Shown one piece after another: positions 1-8,996 of a stretch of 64,000 bases of DNA. The stretch lies in assembly GCF_035621355.1 (NCBI RefSeq), contig NZ_CP141769.1:310001-374000 (forward strand). Direction: 5' to 3'. The DNA is from Thiobacillus sp. SCUT-2. GTDB lineage: Bacteria; Pseudomonadota; Gammaproteobacteria; Burkholderiales; Thiobacillaceae. Position numbers and translations under genes: made by a program. Positions within the stretch are counted from its first letter, which is position 1. Each line of letters opens with the position of its first letter. The notes beneath the pieces are model-generated. The model was not told the DNA's origin and did no database searches. It was given only the letters and a program-made list of their open reading frames with translations.

Positions 1-1604
1 GGGCACGGCCGAGCGATCCCCAGGCGTTGTCGATGCTGGCGACGGCCTACATGGCCCTGGGGCGGCACGCCGAGGCGGTGTCCCTGCTGGCGGACGCGGC
101 CAGTCTGGGGGGAAGCCGCGCGCCGGACGTTACCGCGAATTTCGGCCTGAGCCTCATCGGGAGCGGCCAGGAAGCGCAGGGGATGGCGCAACTTCAAAAA
201 GCCTACTCGGAGAATCCCGGCCGGGCCCACGCCGGCGTTCCATTGGCCATCCTGTACCTCAGGCTGGATCAGCCCCAGCCGGCGATCCAGATCCTGCAGG
301 CCGTGACGCGGAATGAACCGCAGAATCTGACCGCGATGAACGTCCTGGCAGTTGCGCGCGGGATGGCGAACGACCGGCTGGGGGCGCGCAAGACGTATGA
401 ACGCATCCTCGCGCTCAACCCGAACTTCACGCCTGCCCGGCTCAATCTGGCGCGCCTGGATCGCTACGAGGGCAAGCCGGACGACGCACGCCGGCGCCTG
501 CTTGCAATCCTCAAGACGCAACCCAGGAACGGTGACGCCATGTACGAACTCGCGCAGCTCGAGTCGGCTGCCGGGCGTACGTCCGAGGCTGTCCGCTGGC
601 TGGAAAAGGCGCGCGCGTTCGATCGGCAGGCGCTTCGCGCCAGCCTTGCGCTGATCGAGGTTTACCTCGGAGCCGGCGACGTCCAGAAAGCGCTGGATAT
701 CGCCAAGTCAGCCCAGGCGGGGAATCCGGACGACCTGCAGGCCCTGGAAGCGCTCGGCCGCTGCTATCTGGCCATCGGGAATGTCGGCCTGGCACGCGAG
801 AATTTCAAGCACCTGAGCCAGGCGGCGGGCTTCGACGCCGACTGGCAATTGCGTGCAGCGGATTGGCAGATGGGTGCCGGCGATCTCGACGGCGCACGCT
901 ACGCGGCGGACAAGGCATTGCTGAGCAAGCCCGGGTTGCTTCCTGCGCTGCTGGCCAAGGCGCGCCTGGAGAGCCGTGCCGGCAACCTGGACGCGGCTGA
1001 AAAACAGGCGCGTACGCTGGCGGCCCAGTACCCGCGATCGGCCGCGACCCAGCAACTGCTTGGCGATGTCGCCATGCAGCGCGAGCGCTATCGCGACGCC
1101 GTGTCCGCGTACGAAGCGGCCTACCGGCTCGAGAAGACGCCCGCGCGCGCGATCGGTCTGTTCGACGCTTATGGCCGTTCAGGGGAAACGGCCAGGGCGT
1201 TGTCGTTCATCCAGTCGTGGGTCGCGGCCAGCCCCGGTGACATCGCCGGCCGTCGCGCCCTGGCAGGCGCCTATATCGGGTCGGGACAACTCGATCTCGC
1301 GCAGCGGCATTATGAAACGCTGGTCCGGCTGTCGCCCAACGACGGCAGCCTCTACAACGACCTGGCCTACGTCATGCTCAAGCGCGGCCAGCCCGGTGCG
1401 CTGGCGGTCGCGCAAAAGGCGTATCAGCTGGCGCCGCGCGACGCCAACGTGGCCGATACGCTCGGCTGGGTGCTGGTCGAGGCGGGGCAGGTCGACAAGG
1501 GGCTGCGTTATTTGCGCGAAGCCCAGGTGCGGGCTCCCGATCATCCCGAGATCCGCGCGCATCTCGCAGAAGCCCTCAGGCGCCGGGGCGCGCCAGGCCG
1601 CTGA
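1..1604 (+). CDS. prsT: PrsT-like TPR repeat protein, 3' part (partial)
   Basis: The reading frame is already open at the window edge (in frame from base 3), so the start and any lipoprotein signal lie outside; about 534 residues are visible. They consist almost entirely of tetratricopeptide-type helical hairpins, with recurring patterns such as A-xx-Y-xx-L-xx-P-N-xx and a final A-D-T-L-G-W-V-L segment near the C-terminus. PrsT proteins are long (usually around 900 residues) TPR lipoproteins encoded with exosortase A/PEP-CTERM systems and are thought to act in assembly or export at the envelope. The next gene encodes a PEP-CTERM protein and an exosortase operon lies at 53-64 kb, which supports the assignment. 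A generic TPR protein cannot be excluded without the N-terminus. Confidence 0.75.
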   Translation, partial: ARPSDPQALSMLATAYMALGRHAEAVSLLADAASLGGSRAPDVTANFGLSLIGSGQEAQGMAQLQKAYSENPGRAHAGVPLAILYLRLDQPQPAIQILQAVTRNEPQNLTAMNVLAVARGMANDRLGARKTYERILALNPNFTPARLNLARLDRYEGKPDDARRRLLAILKTQPRNGDAMYELAQLESAAGRTSEAVRWLEKARAFDRQALRASLALIEVYLGAGDVQKALDIAKSAQAGNPDDLQALEALGRCYLAIGNVGLARENFKHLSQAAGFDADWQLRAADWQMGAGDLDGARYAADKALLSKPGLLPALLAKARLESRAGNLDAAEKQARTLAAQYPRSAATQQLLGDVAMQRERYRDAVSAYEAAYRLEKTPARAIGLFDAYGRSGETARALSFIQSWVAASPGDIAGRRALAGAYIGSGQLDLAQRHYETLVRLSPNDGSLYNDLAYVMLKRGQPGALAVAQKAYQLAPRDANVADTLGWVLVEAGQVDKGLRYLREAQVRAPDHPEIRAHLAEALRRRGAPGR

Positions 1605-1719
1605 CCGCGCGGGCTGTGGGCGGACGATGCGTCGGGTTTCTTTACAGTTATCGCGAGCCGCTCATGCTGTTGCCCCGAAGATGTGATGCAACGCCTTGAT
1701 AAACAATAAATAAAAATTC

Positions 1720-1737
1720 TTGGTACACCGATTGCTT
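1720..1737 (+). promoter_or_regulatory. Sigma-54 (-24/-12) promoter for the PEP-CTERM protein gene
   Basis: TTGGTACACCGATTGCTT has GG at 1722-1723 and GC at 1734-1735, separated by exactly 10 bases. It matches the TTGGCAC-N5-TTGC consensus except for one or two bases. It lies 46 bases before the ATG in an AT-rich gap. PEP-CTERM protein genes in other bacteria are known to be controlled by sigma-54 with PrsK/PrsR. Confidence 0.7.
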
Positions 1738-1782
1738 CGCTTCACTCGAGCGATCACTGCAGCAAACATAAGGACAAGCAAA

Positions 1783-2664
1783 ATGACACGGACACTCCGG
1801 CAGATTACAAGGGGAATGGGCGCACTGCTCGTGGGGCTCGGGCTGGCGGGCGCCGCGCATGCGACCTACTCATCGGGGCAGGGCACATCGTGCGGCGGCG
1901 GGACGACCAACCCGAACTGCGACACGTGGACCTTCAACAACACGAAAACCAACACCCAGAACGGCATCACGGCCACCGCGTCGGGCTGGTCGAACACCGT
2001 CGGTTCCGCGAACGTGCTTCTCGACAGCGCCTATATCACGCTGAACGGCAGCAGCGGTCTCGGCGTGCGCAACAACGACTGCTCCGGCTTTTCCAACTGC
2101 ACCGGCGGCACGTCGGGGCGCGATGCCAATGAGGGAAACAGCCCCGAGCATGCCATCGACAACAACGAGCGGGTCGATTCGATCCTCTTTTCCTTTACCG
2201 ACAAGATCAACCTCACGTCCTTCGCGGCGGGGTGGGTGCAGACCGACTCGGATTTCACGATCATGGCATATACGGGCTCCGGGAATCCGGCGAGCCTCGC
2301 GGGCCAGTCGTATGCGGGACTCCTGTCGAACGGCTGGTCCCTGATCGGCAACTTCCTCGCAGGTTCGAGCACCGGCGCTCACGATTTTGCCAACAGCGTC
2401 TATTCCAGCTACTGGCTGATCGGCGCGCTCAACACCTTTGTGGGCGGCGATCCGACCAAGGCGGGGAACGACTACTTCAAGCTGATTTCGCTCGCCGGCT
2501 GCACCTGCGACAATGCGCCGCCTGGAACCCCGGGATGCGGGGGCAACGGCAATGGCGGCGGCGTGCCGGAGCCGGGAACCCTGTTCCTGATGGGAGCGGG
2601 GCTGTTCGGTCTCACGCGTTTCAACGCACGGCGCCGGGTGCGCGGCGTTTCGCTGGCCGCCTGA
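1783..2664 (+). CDS. PEP-CTERM sorting domain protein (exosortase A substrate)
   Basis: A secreted protein of 293 residues. An N-terminal Sec signal ends near A-A-H-A (residue about 27). The mature part is rich in N, S, T and G and has few cysteines. The C-terminus carries the tripartite sorting signal: V-P-E-P-G-T, a hydrophobic stretch (L-F-L-M-G-A-G-L-F-G-L) and an Arg-rich tail. Exosortase A is expected to cleave at this signal and release or anchor the protein at the cell surface. The body resembles the XDP1 type of exosortase-dependent surface protein (segments such as E-H-A-I-D-N-N and D-S-I-L-F-S-F), but I hold that subfamily only loosely. The start at 1783 follows an AAGGA ribosome site; upstream in-frame codons lie inside the promoter. 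Confidence 0.88.
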   Translation: MTRTLRQITRGMGALLVGLGLAGAAHATYSSGQGTSCGGGTTNPNCDTWTFNNTKTNTQNGITATASGWSNTVGSANVLLDSAYITLNGSSGLGVRNNDCSGFSNCTGGTSGRDANEGNSPEHAIDNNERVDSILFSFTDKINLTSFAAGWVQTDSDFTIMAYTGSGNPASLAGQSYAGLLSNGWSLIGNFLAGSSTGAHDFANSVYSSYWLIGALNTFVGGDPTKAGNDYFKLISLAGCTCDNAPPGTPGCGGNGNGGGVPEPGTLFLMGAGLFGLTRFNARRRVRGVSLAA

Positions 2665-2684
2665 ACGCCCCGGCGACAGATCGA

Positions 2685-2706
2685 GAGGCCCTTCGGGGCC
2701 TCTTGC
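2685..2706 (+). terminator. Hairpin terminator after the PEP-CTERM gene
   Basis: GAGGCC, a CTTCGG loop and GGCCTC are followed by TTGCCGTTT. The stem sits 20 bases after the stop codon and precedes an independent gene. Confidence 0.65.
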
Positions 2707-2765
2707 CGTTTGGGAATGCGCGCGGCTCTGCTAGGGTGACGAACGGATAGGCCGCGGAGCATGAG

Positions 2766-3152
2766 ATGAAGCAGATCACCCCGAAGGAAACCCACACCTA
2801 TTTGCAGTCGCATCCGGAGGCCGTCTTCATCGACTGCCGCTCGGAAATCGAATACCTGTTCGTCGGCCATCCGGTCGGGGCGATTCACATCGCCTGGCAG
2901 GACGGGCCGGACTGGGACGTCAACCCGGACTTCCTCGGCCACGCCCGCAAGGCGGCCTCGGTCAACCGACCGGTGGTGCTGATCTGCCGCTCGGGCCGGC
3001 GCTCGGCCGATGCCGGCCGCTACCTCGAGAAGCACGGCTTTCCCGAGGTTTACAACGTTGCCCACGGCTTCGAGGGCGACATGGACGAGCAGCGCCATCG
3101 CAGCACCCGGAACGGCTGGCGTTTCGACGGCCTGCCTTGGGAGCAGACCTAG
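2766..3152 (+). CDS. Rhodanese-like domain protein
   Basis: A 128-residue single-domain rhodanese. The active-site loop C-R-S-G-R-R-S spans residues 74-80, with Cys74 as the expected persulfide-carrying nucleophile, preceded by a V-V-L-I strand. The N-terminal D-C-R-S (residues 23-26) matches the conserved D-(V/C)-R element of the fold. No signal peptide is seen, so it is cytoplasmic. Such proteins transfer sulfane sulfur, but the acceptor cannot be deduced here. The gene stands alone between a terminator and a convergent gene, with GGAG just before the start. Confidence 0.85.
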   Translation: MKQITPKETHTYLQSHPEAVFIDCRSEIEYLFVGHPVGAIHIAWQDGPDWDVNPDFLGHARKAASVNRPVVLICRSGRRSADAGRYLEKHGFPEVYNVAHGFEGDMDEQRHRSTRNGWRFDGLPWEQT

Positions 3153-4180
3153 CCCAGGGTGACGCCGAGCCAGGCGCCGATGAAGTAGGTCGCGAGTCCG
3201 GCCGCGCCGCCGATGCCGAGCATGCGCAGCCCGGAGAGGAGCGCGTGGCGCCCGGTGAACAGGCTCATGCTCGCGCCGACGATGAAGAGCCCGAGCGCGG
3301 TCAGCACGATCGATGCGGCGAGCGCGTGGGCGGACTCGACCAGGAAAGGCAGCAGCGGCAGGGCGGCGCCGGCGGTGAAGGCCGAGAAGGACGAGATCGC
3401 CGCCACCCAGGGCGAGCCGAGTTCGTCGGGGTTGAGGCCGAGCTCCTCGCGTGCCAGCGTGTCGAGCGCGCGCTCCGGGTCCTGCATCAGGGTATCGGCG
3501 AGGCGCCGCGCCTCCGCCGGGTCCATGCCCTTGGCAGCGTAGATCAGCGCCAGTTCGGCCGCCTCTTCCTGCGGGTACTCGGCGAGCTCGTCGCGCTCGA
3601 GGCCGATCTGGTATTCGAACATCTCGCGCTGCGAGCGCACCGACACGTATTCGCCCGAGGCCATCGAGAAGGCGCCCGCCAGCAGGCCGGCGACGCCGGT
3701 CAGGAGGATGACCGAGGGCTCGGGCGCCGCGCCGGCGACGCCGTAGATCAGCGCGGCGTTCGAGACCAGGCCGTCGTTGATGCCGAACACGCCGGCGCGC
3801 AGCGCGTTGCCCGCGGTGCCGCTCTGATGGCGCTTGCCGATCTGGTCGACGCGGGTCGGCATCGGATGCGGCGGATTCTGCGTGTAGAGCACCATGCCGC
3901 GTACCTTCATGGCCGCCAAGACACCGCGCATCGCGCGCGGCTTGAACAGCCGGGTCAGCCTGCCGACGATGCGCGTCCGCAGGTCGGGGCGGTAGGTCCC
4001 AGGCAGCGGTCCGCCGCCCTGGCGGATCGTGCCGAGCCAGATTTCCGCCTGCGCGTCGGCCGCCTGCGCGAGCTCGGTGAACAGCGCTTCGCGCGCGGTG
4101 CCGCGCTCGCAGTCCGCCACCACGCGGTAGAGCCAGGCCGAACGCTTTTCTTCCTGCCAGGATGCGTAAGCCGAACTCAT
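3149..4180 (-). CDS. VIT1/CCC1-family transporter with N-terminal ferritin-like region
   Basis: A 343-residue membrane protein. Residues about 1-110 are polar and helical and resemble the rubrerythrin/ferritin-like domain found fused to some VIT1/CCC1 transporters. Residues about 130-343 hold the transporter: G-I-N-D-G-L-V-S-N at the first helix, then S-M-A-S-G-E-Y-V-S, and three hydrophobic helices at the end. Relatives move Fe(II) or Mn(II) out of the cytoplasm. The start overlaps the stop of yifB (ATGA), so the two are probably co-transcribed. The C-terminal end overlaps the convergent rhodanese gene by four bases. Metal specificity is inferred from the family only. Confidence 0.83.
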   Translation of the reverse strand: MSSAYASWQEEKRSAWLYRVVADCERGTAREALFTELAQAADAQAEIWLGTIRQGGGPLPGTYRPDLRTRIVGRLTRLFKPRAMRGVLAAMKVRGMVLYTQNPPHPMPTRVDQIGKRHQSGTAGNALRAGVFGINDGLVSNAALIYGVAGAAPEPSVILLTGVAGLLAGAFSMASGEYVSVRSQREMFEYQIGLERDELAEYPQEEAAELALIYAAKGMDPAEARRLADTLMQDPERALDTLAREELGLNPDELGSPWVAAISSFSAFTAGAALPLLPFLVESAHALAASIVLTALGLFIVGASMSLFTGRHALLSGLRMLGIGGAAGLATYFIGAWLGVTLG

Positions 4181-5664
4181 GCCTGCCTCCGGTACTGGAT
4201 GGCCTCGGCAAGATGGACCGGCGCGATGGCATCGCTGGCCGCGAGGTCGGCGACCGTGCGCGCGAGCCGGAGCACGCGGTGATAGGCGCGAGCCGACAGG
4301 TTCAGCCGCGCGATCGCCTGCTTGAGCAGCGCTTCGCCGGCGGCATCGAGGCCGCAGAAGCGTTCGATGTCACGGGTGCCGAGCGCGGCATTCGGCTTGC
4401 CCTGCCGCTGGATCTGCCGGTCGCGCGCCGCCTGCACGCGGGCACGGATGGCGGCGCTGGGCTCGCCCGGCGCCGCCTGCAGCAGTTCGTCCTCGGTCAG
4501 CGCCGGCACGCCGACCTGGATGTCGATGCGGTCGAGCAGCGGTCCCGAAATGCGCGCGCGGTAGCGCGCGATCTGGTCCGGCGTGTCGCGGCAGGCCTGG
4601 GTGGGGTGGCCGAGATAGCCGCAGGGGCAGGGGTTCATCGCTGCGACGAGCTGGAAGCGCGCCGGGAAGTCGGCCTGCCGGGCCGCGCGCGAGATCGTGA
4701 TGTGGCCCGTCTCGAGCGGCTCGCGCAGCACCTCCAGTACCTGCCGCGGGAATTCGGGCAGCTCGTCGAGGAACAGCACGCCATGGTGCGCGAGCGAGAT
4801 CTCGCCGGGGCGCGGCGTGTTGCCGCCGCCGACCAGCGCCACGGCCGAGGCGGTGTGATGCGGGGCGCGAAACGGACGGCGGCGCCAGTGCTCCTGGCGG
4901 AAGCCGCCGTTGAGCGAGGCGACCGCCGCCGCCTCCAGCGCTTCGGCCTCATCCATCTCCGGGAGGATGCCGGGGAAGCGCGCGGCGAGCATCGACTTGC
5001 CGGTGCCGGGCGGGCCCGCCAGCAGCACCGAATGACCACCCGCCGCGGCGACCTCGAGCGCGCGCTTGGTGGCGCTCTGGCCCTTGACGTCGGCGAAGTC
5101 CGGGTAGTCGGGCACGGGATCCGCTGCGCGCGCCGTGGGTGCGGCAAGCGGCGCCTGGCCCGCGAGCCAGCCGCACACCTCGAGCAGGCTGGTCGCGCCG
5201 AACACGTCGACGCCGCTCGCCAGGACGGCTTCGCCGGCCGATTCGACCGGCAGCACCAGCTGGCGGCCCGCGGCGCGGGTGGCCAGGGCCATCGCCAGCG
5301 CGCCGCGCACCGGGCGCAGTCCGCCGGTCAGCGCGAGTTCGCCCGCGAATTCCGCCTGCTTGAAACGATCGGCCGGGATCTGGCCCGACGCGGCCAGGAT
5401 CGCCAGGGCGATGGGAAGATCGAAGCGGCCGGATTCCTTCGGCAGATCGGCCGGTGCCAGGTTGACCGTGATGCGGCGCGCCGGGAACTCGAAGCGGGCG
5501 TTCTGGATCGCTGCGCGGACGCGGTCGCGCGCCTCCTTCACTTCGGTTTCCGGCAGGCCGACCAAGGTGAAGGCAGGCAGGCCGTTGGCGAGGTGCGCCT
5601 CGACGACGACCTCGGGCGCATGCATGCCGTTCAGGGCCCGGCTGGTGACGACGGCGACGGCCAC
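4177..5664 (-). CDS. yifB: YifB/ComM-family Mg-chelatase-like AAA+ ATPase
   Basis: A 495-residue protein close to E. coli YifB (506). The N-terminal ChlI-like domain starts A-V-A-V-V-T-S-R-A-L-N-G and contains V-E-A-H-L-A-N-G-L-P-A-F. Walker A is G-P-P-G-T-G-K-S (residues 217-224) and Walker B is V-L-F-L-D-E-L-P-E-F. A cysteine-bearing N-P-C-P-C-G-Y motif follows. In naturally competent bacteria the family (ComM) promotes branch migration during transformation. The start chosen is the GTG at 5664, four bases after the ubiK stop. An upstream extension would overlap ubiK and lacks similarity. It is translationally coupled to the downstream transporter gene. Confidence 0.9.
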   Translation of the reverse strand: MAVAVVTSRALNGMHAPEVVVEAHLANGLPAFTLVGLPETEVKEARDRVRAAIQNARFEFPARRITVNLAPADLPKESGRFDLPIALAILAASGQIPADRFKQAEFAGELALTGGLRPVRGALAMALATRAAGRQLVLPVESAGEAVLASGVDVFGATSLLEVCGWLAGQAPLAAPTARAADPVPDYPDFADVKGQSATKRALEVAAAGGHSVLLAGPPGTGKSMLAARFPGILPEMDEAEALEAAAVASLNGGFRQEHWRRRPFRAPHHTASAVALVGGGNTPRPGEISLAHHGVLFLDELPEFPRQVLEVLREPLETGHITISRAARQADFPARFQLVAAMNPCPCGYLGHPTQACRDTPDQIARYRARISGPLLDRIDIQVGVPALTEDELLQAAPGEPSAAIRARVQAARDRQIQRQGKPNAALGTRDIERFCGLDAAGEALLKQAIARLNLSARAYHRVLRLARTVADLAASDAIAPVHLAEAIQYRRQA

Positions 5665-5668
5665 GGAC

Positions 5669-5932
5669 CTATTCGGCGTCGCGCTGCTGCTTTTCCAGTT
5701 CGGCGACGCGCGCTTCCAGCTGCGCGAGCTTCTCGCGCGTGCGCGCAAGGACCTCGGTCTGTACGTCGAATTCCTCGCGGTTCACCAGGTCGAGCTTGCC
5801 GAGCATCGAGGTGAGGCCGGCCTTGAGGTTCTGTTCGATGTCGCGGGCGGGCGACTGCTTCAGCACCTCGCCCAGCTTGCCGACGAGTTCATTGACGAAT
5901 GCGGGCGTGGGAAATTTCGTGTTCGGGTTCAT
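5669..5932 (-). CDS. ubiK: Ubiquinone biosynthesis accessory factor UbiK (BMFP domain)
   Basis: An 87-residue protein with the amphipathic BMFP pattern. The N-terminal half contains [13 protein letters not shown] and the C-terminal half is a coiled coil ([13 protein letters not shown]). E. coli UbiK/YqiC has 96 residues, trimerises and supports the Ubi metabolon in aerobic ubiquinone synthesis. The start chosen is M-N-P-N-T-K-F at 5932; four more in-frame codons upstream (M-E-A-V) are possible. It is the first gene of the ubiK-yifB-VIT group and diverges from the porin gene. Confidence 0.85.
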   Translation of the reverse strand: MNPNTKFPTPAFVNELVGKLGEVLKQSPARDIEQNLKAGLTSMLGKLDLVNREEFDVQTEVLARTREKLAQLEARVAELEKQQRDAE

Positions 5933-6111
5933 GACGGCCTCCATTGAGAGCGGAGTGTAGCAAGCCACGGCGCGATGGAGGGGCCCGCGACGGACGCGCC
6001 GGGCACAAAGACCGTGCATGCGGATTCCGCAACGCACCAGCAGGGTGCGAACGCCGGCCGATCGCTGCGCATGAGATTTGTAACCCCATGTTTTATAGTG
6101 ACAAAGTGAGC

Positions 6112-6127
6112 TGGCATGCCACGTGCT
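6112..6127 (+). promoter_or_regulatory. Candidate sigma-54 promoter for porin-glnK-amtB
   Basis: TGGCATGCCACGTGCT keeps the GG-N10-GC spacing (GG 6113-6114, GC 6125-6126) and differs from TGGCACG-N4-TTGCT at two positions. It lies 48 bases before the porin ATG. A 7-bp hairpin (GGGTGCG/CGCACCC, 6135-6154) sits in the presumed leader. Nitrogen-regulated glnK-amtB operons commonly use sigma-54 with NtrC. Confidence 0.45.
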
Positions 6128-6175
6128 GAACGACGGGTGCGATTTTGCGCACCCTCATTCGCTCAGGAGAAATTC

Positions 6176-6982
6176 ATGAAAAAAACTGCACACGCTTGGG
6201 TTCTGGCCGGTCTGGTGGGCATGCCCACCTTCGCGATCGCGGACGAGCCGGCTTCGCCGCACACCCTGACCGCCAACGTCGGCCTCACCAGCAACTACGT
6301 GTTCCGCGGTATCTCGCAGACCCAGGGCGAACCGGCCATTCAGGGCGGGCTCGACTATTCCCACGCGAGCGGCTTCTACCTCGGTACCTGGGGCTCCAAT
6401 GTCGGCTGGCTGACCGACTTCCAGGGCTACAAGAGCGGCAGCATGGAGCTCGACATCTACGGCGGCTACCGCAACGCCATCGGCCCCGTCAGCTATGACG
6501 TTGGCGCGATCCGCTACATGTACCCGGGCAGCAAGAACAATACCGATCCGGCAAACACCACGCTCCCCGGTGCCTGGACTTCGGAAGCTTATGCTTCCGT
6601 GGGCTGGAAGTGGTTCACCGCCAAGTATTCCTACTACCTGAGCGATTCGGTGTTCGGCGTCGGGCCGAATGCCAATGGCTCCGGCTACCTCGATCTTTCC
6701 GCCAGCCTGCCCGTCGCCGACACCGGCCTGACCCTGGGCGCGCATTGGGGTTCTTTCAACTTCAAGAACGACACGACGTATTCGCCTGCCGTTACACCGG
6801 ACTACAAGGACTGGAAGGTCAGCGCGACCTATGACCTGGGCAAGCTGGCGAAGCAGACGTCCGGCATGAACCTGGGCGTCGCGTACAGCGACACCGACGC
6901 CGAGAAGGCATTCTGGCACGACGCGAGTGGCCGTTATCTGGGCAAGGCCACCACCACCGTCTGGATTTCCAAGACGTTTTGA
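6176..6982 (+). CDS. TorF-family putative porin
   Basis: A 268-residue outer-membrane protein of the Gcw_chp/TorF type. The Sec signal ends around A-I-A-D (residue about 22). The mature start L-T-A-N-V-G-L-T-S-N-Y-V-F-R-G-I-S-Q-T is the family hallmark. The remainder alternates amphipathic beta strands with G/N/D turns and ends in aromatic W-I-S-K-T-F. Family members are predicted small barrels of uncertain substrate. The start at 6176 follows a CAGGAGA ribosome site. It precedes glnK-amtB with a hairpin terminator between, an arrangement that suggests a role under nitrogen limitation; that role is inference. Confidence 0.85.
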   Translation: MKKTAHAWVLAGLVGMPTFAIADEPASPHTLTANVGLTSNYVFRGISQTQGEPAIQGGLDYSHASGFYLGTWGSNVGWLTDFQGYKSGSMELDIYGGYRNAIGPVSYDVGAIRYMYPGSKNNTDPANTTLPGAWTSEAYASVGWKWFTAKYSYYLSDSVFGVGPNANGSGYLDLSASLPVADTGLTLGAHWGSFNFKNDTTYSPAVTPDYKDWKVSATYDLGKLAKQTSGMNLGVAYSDTDAEKAFWHDASGRYLGKATTTVWISKTF

Positions 6983-6990
6983 TCAACTGA

Positions 6991-7389
<399 letters not shown>

Positions 7390-7400
7390 GGAGCCTGAAC

Positions 7401-8918
7401 ATGAAAAAGCTATTTGCTTCGCTGGGCTTGATGTTGGCCCTGCTGTCACCCCAGTTCGCGCTGGCGGACGACGCTGCGGCGCCGGCGCCCGCCGCATCCG
7501 TTTCGGCGCCGGCCGAGCAGGCTGCGCCTGCAGCGGCCGTCTCACCCGCTGCGGCTGCAGCCCCCGCTGCTGCGGTCGTCGCCGCGCCGGCCCCCACCCC
7601 CAACAAGGGCGACACGGCCTGGATGCTGCTGGCGACGATCCTCGTCATCATGATGTCGATTCCCGGGCTCGCGCTGTTCTACGGCGGCCTGGTGCGCAGC
7701 AAGAACATGCTGTCGGTGCTGATGCAGGTGTTCTCGATCTTCGCGCTGATCACGGTGCTGTGGGCGGTCTACGGCTACTCGCTGGCCTTCACCCAGGGCA
7801 ACGCGTTCTTCGGCGGCTTCGACCGGCTGTTCCTGAAGGGAATCTTCAACCCGGTGGACGGCAGCGTCGCGAACGCCGCGACCTTCAGCAAGGGCGTGGT
7901 GATCCCGGAATTCGCCTTCGTCGCGTTCCAGGCGACCTTCGCGGCCATCACCGTCGCGCTGATCGTCGGTTCGTTCGCCGAGCGGATGAAGTTCTCCGCG
8001 GTGATGCTGTTCTCCGTCCTGTGGTTCACCTTCGCCTACATTCCGATGGCGCACATGGTCTGGTTCTGGCCGGGTCCGGACGCCTACACCGACGCCAAGG
8101 CGGCCGAGGCGGCCACCGCGACGGCCGGCTGGCTGTTCCAGAAAGGTGCGCTCGACTTCGCCGGCGGCACGGTCGTGCACATCAACGCCGCGATCGCCGG
8201 CCTGGTCGGCGCCCTCGTGATCGGCAAGCGCGTCGGCTACGGCAAGGAAGCGATGACGCCGCACAGCCTGACCATGACCATGATCGGCGCCTCGCTGCTG
8301 TGGGTGGGCTGGTTCGGCTTCAACGCCGGCTCCGCGCTGGAAGCGGGCGGCACCGCGGCGCTGGCCTTCATCAACACCCTCAACGCGACGGCGGCCGCGG
8401 CGCTGACGTGGACCTTTGCCGAGTGGCTGCTGAAGGGCAAGCCCTCGATGCTGGGTGCGGCTTCCGGTGCGGTGGCGGGCCTCGTCGCCATCACCCCGGC
8501 CTGCGGCTGGGTCGGCGTGGGCGGTGCGCTGGCCATCGGTGCGCTGGCGGGCGTGGTCTGCCTGTGGGGCGTGACCGGCCTGAAGAAGCTGCTGGGCGCG
8601 GACGACGCGCTGGACGTCTTCGGCGTGCACGGCATCGGCGGCATCCTCGGCGCGCTGCTGACCGGCGTGTTCAACACCTGGAAGCTGGGCGGCACCGGCA
8701 TCGTCGACTACGTCAACAACACGATCGTCGACACGCAGATCGCGTCGCAGGTGTGGATCCAGGCGCAGGCGGTGTTGACCGCGCTGGTCTGGTCGGGCGT
8801 CGTGGCCTTCGTCTGCTACAAGGTGGTCGACCTCACGATCGGCCTGCGCGTCAGCGAAGAGCAGGAACGCGAAGGGCTGGACACCAACCAGCACGGCGAG
8901 CGCGCCTACTCGATGTAA
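7401..8918 (+). CDS. amtB: Ammonium transporter AmtB
   Basis: A 505-residue channel with a cleavable signal (M-K-K-L-F-A-S-L-G-L-M-L-A-L, cut near A-L-A-D) and an unusually long Ala/Pro-rich linker (residues about 24-68) before the first transmembrane helix. Eleven hydrophobic helices follow. The twin pore histidines are seen in V-V-H-I-N-A-A-I-A-G and in V-F-G-V-H-G-I-G-G-I. The protein conducts NH4+/NH3 into the cell and is gated by GlnK from the cytoplasmic face. The linker is longer than in E. coli AmtB and is presumably periplasmic. Confidence 0.95.
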   Translation: MKKLFASLGLMLALLSPQFALADDAAAPAPAASVSAPAEQAAPAAAVSPAAAAAPAAAVVAAPAPTPNKGDTAWMLLATILVIMMSIPGLALFYGGLVRSKNMLSVLMQVFSIFALITVLWAVYGYSLAFTQGNAFFGGFDRLFLKGIFNPVDGSVANAATFSKGVVIPEFAFVAFQATFAAITVALIVGSFAERMKFSAVMLFSVLWFTFAYIPMAHMVWFWPGPDAYTDAKAAEAATATAGWLFQKGALDFAGGTVVHINAAIAGLVGALVIGKRVGYGKEAMTPHSLTMTMIGASLLWVGWFGFNAGSALEAGGTAALAFINTLNATAAAALTWTFAEWLLKGKPSMLGAASGAVAGLVAITPACGWVGVGGALAIGALAGVVCLWGVTGLKKLLGADDALDVFGVHGIGGILGALLTGVFNTWKLGGTGIVDYVNNTIVDTQIASQVWIQAQAVLTALVWSGVVAFVCYKVVDLTIGLRVSEEQEREGLDTNQHGERAYSM

Positions 8919-8943
8919 GTCTTCCGTTCTCCTTGGAAGCCGG

Positions 8944-8969
8944 GGCGCCCTGCAGGGCGCCTTTTTTTT
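8944..8969 (+). terminator. Rho-independent terminator after amtB
   Basis: GGCGCCC-TGCA-GGGCGCC (8944-8961) is followed by eight T. It ends the glnK-amtB transcript just before the convergent PEBP gene. Confidence 0.9.
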
Positions 8970-8996
8970 CCATGCCGGAACCGGGCGCGATCCCGG

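Noticed and set aside
3137-5814. Two long plus-strand open frames opposite the VIT1-like and yifB genes
   Set aside because: Arg/Gly/Ala-rich antisense frames without recognisable domains; the minus-strand genes carry clear motifs.
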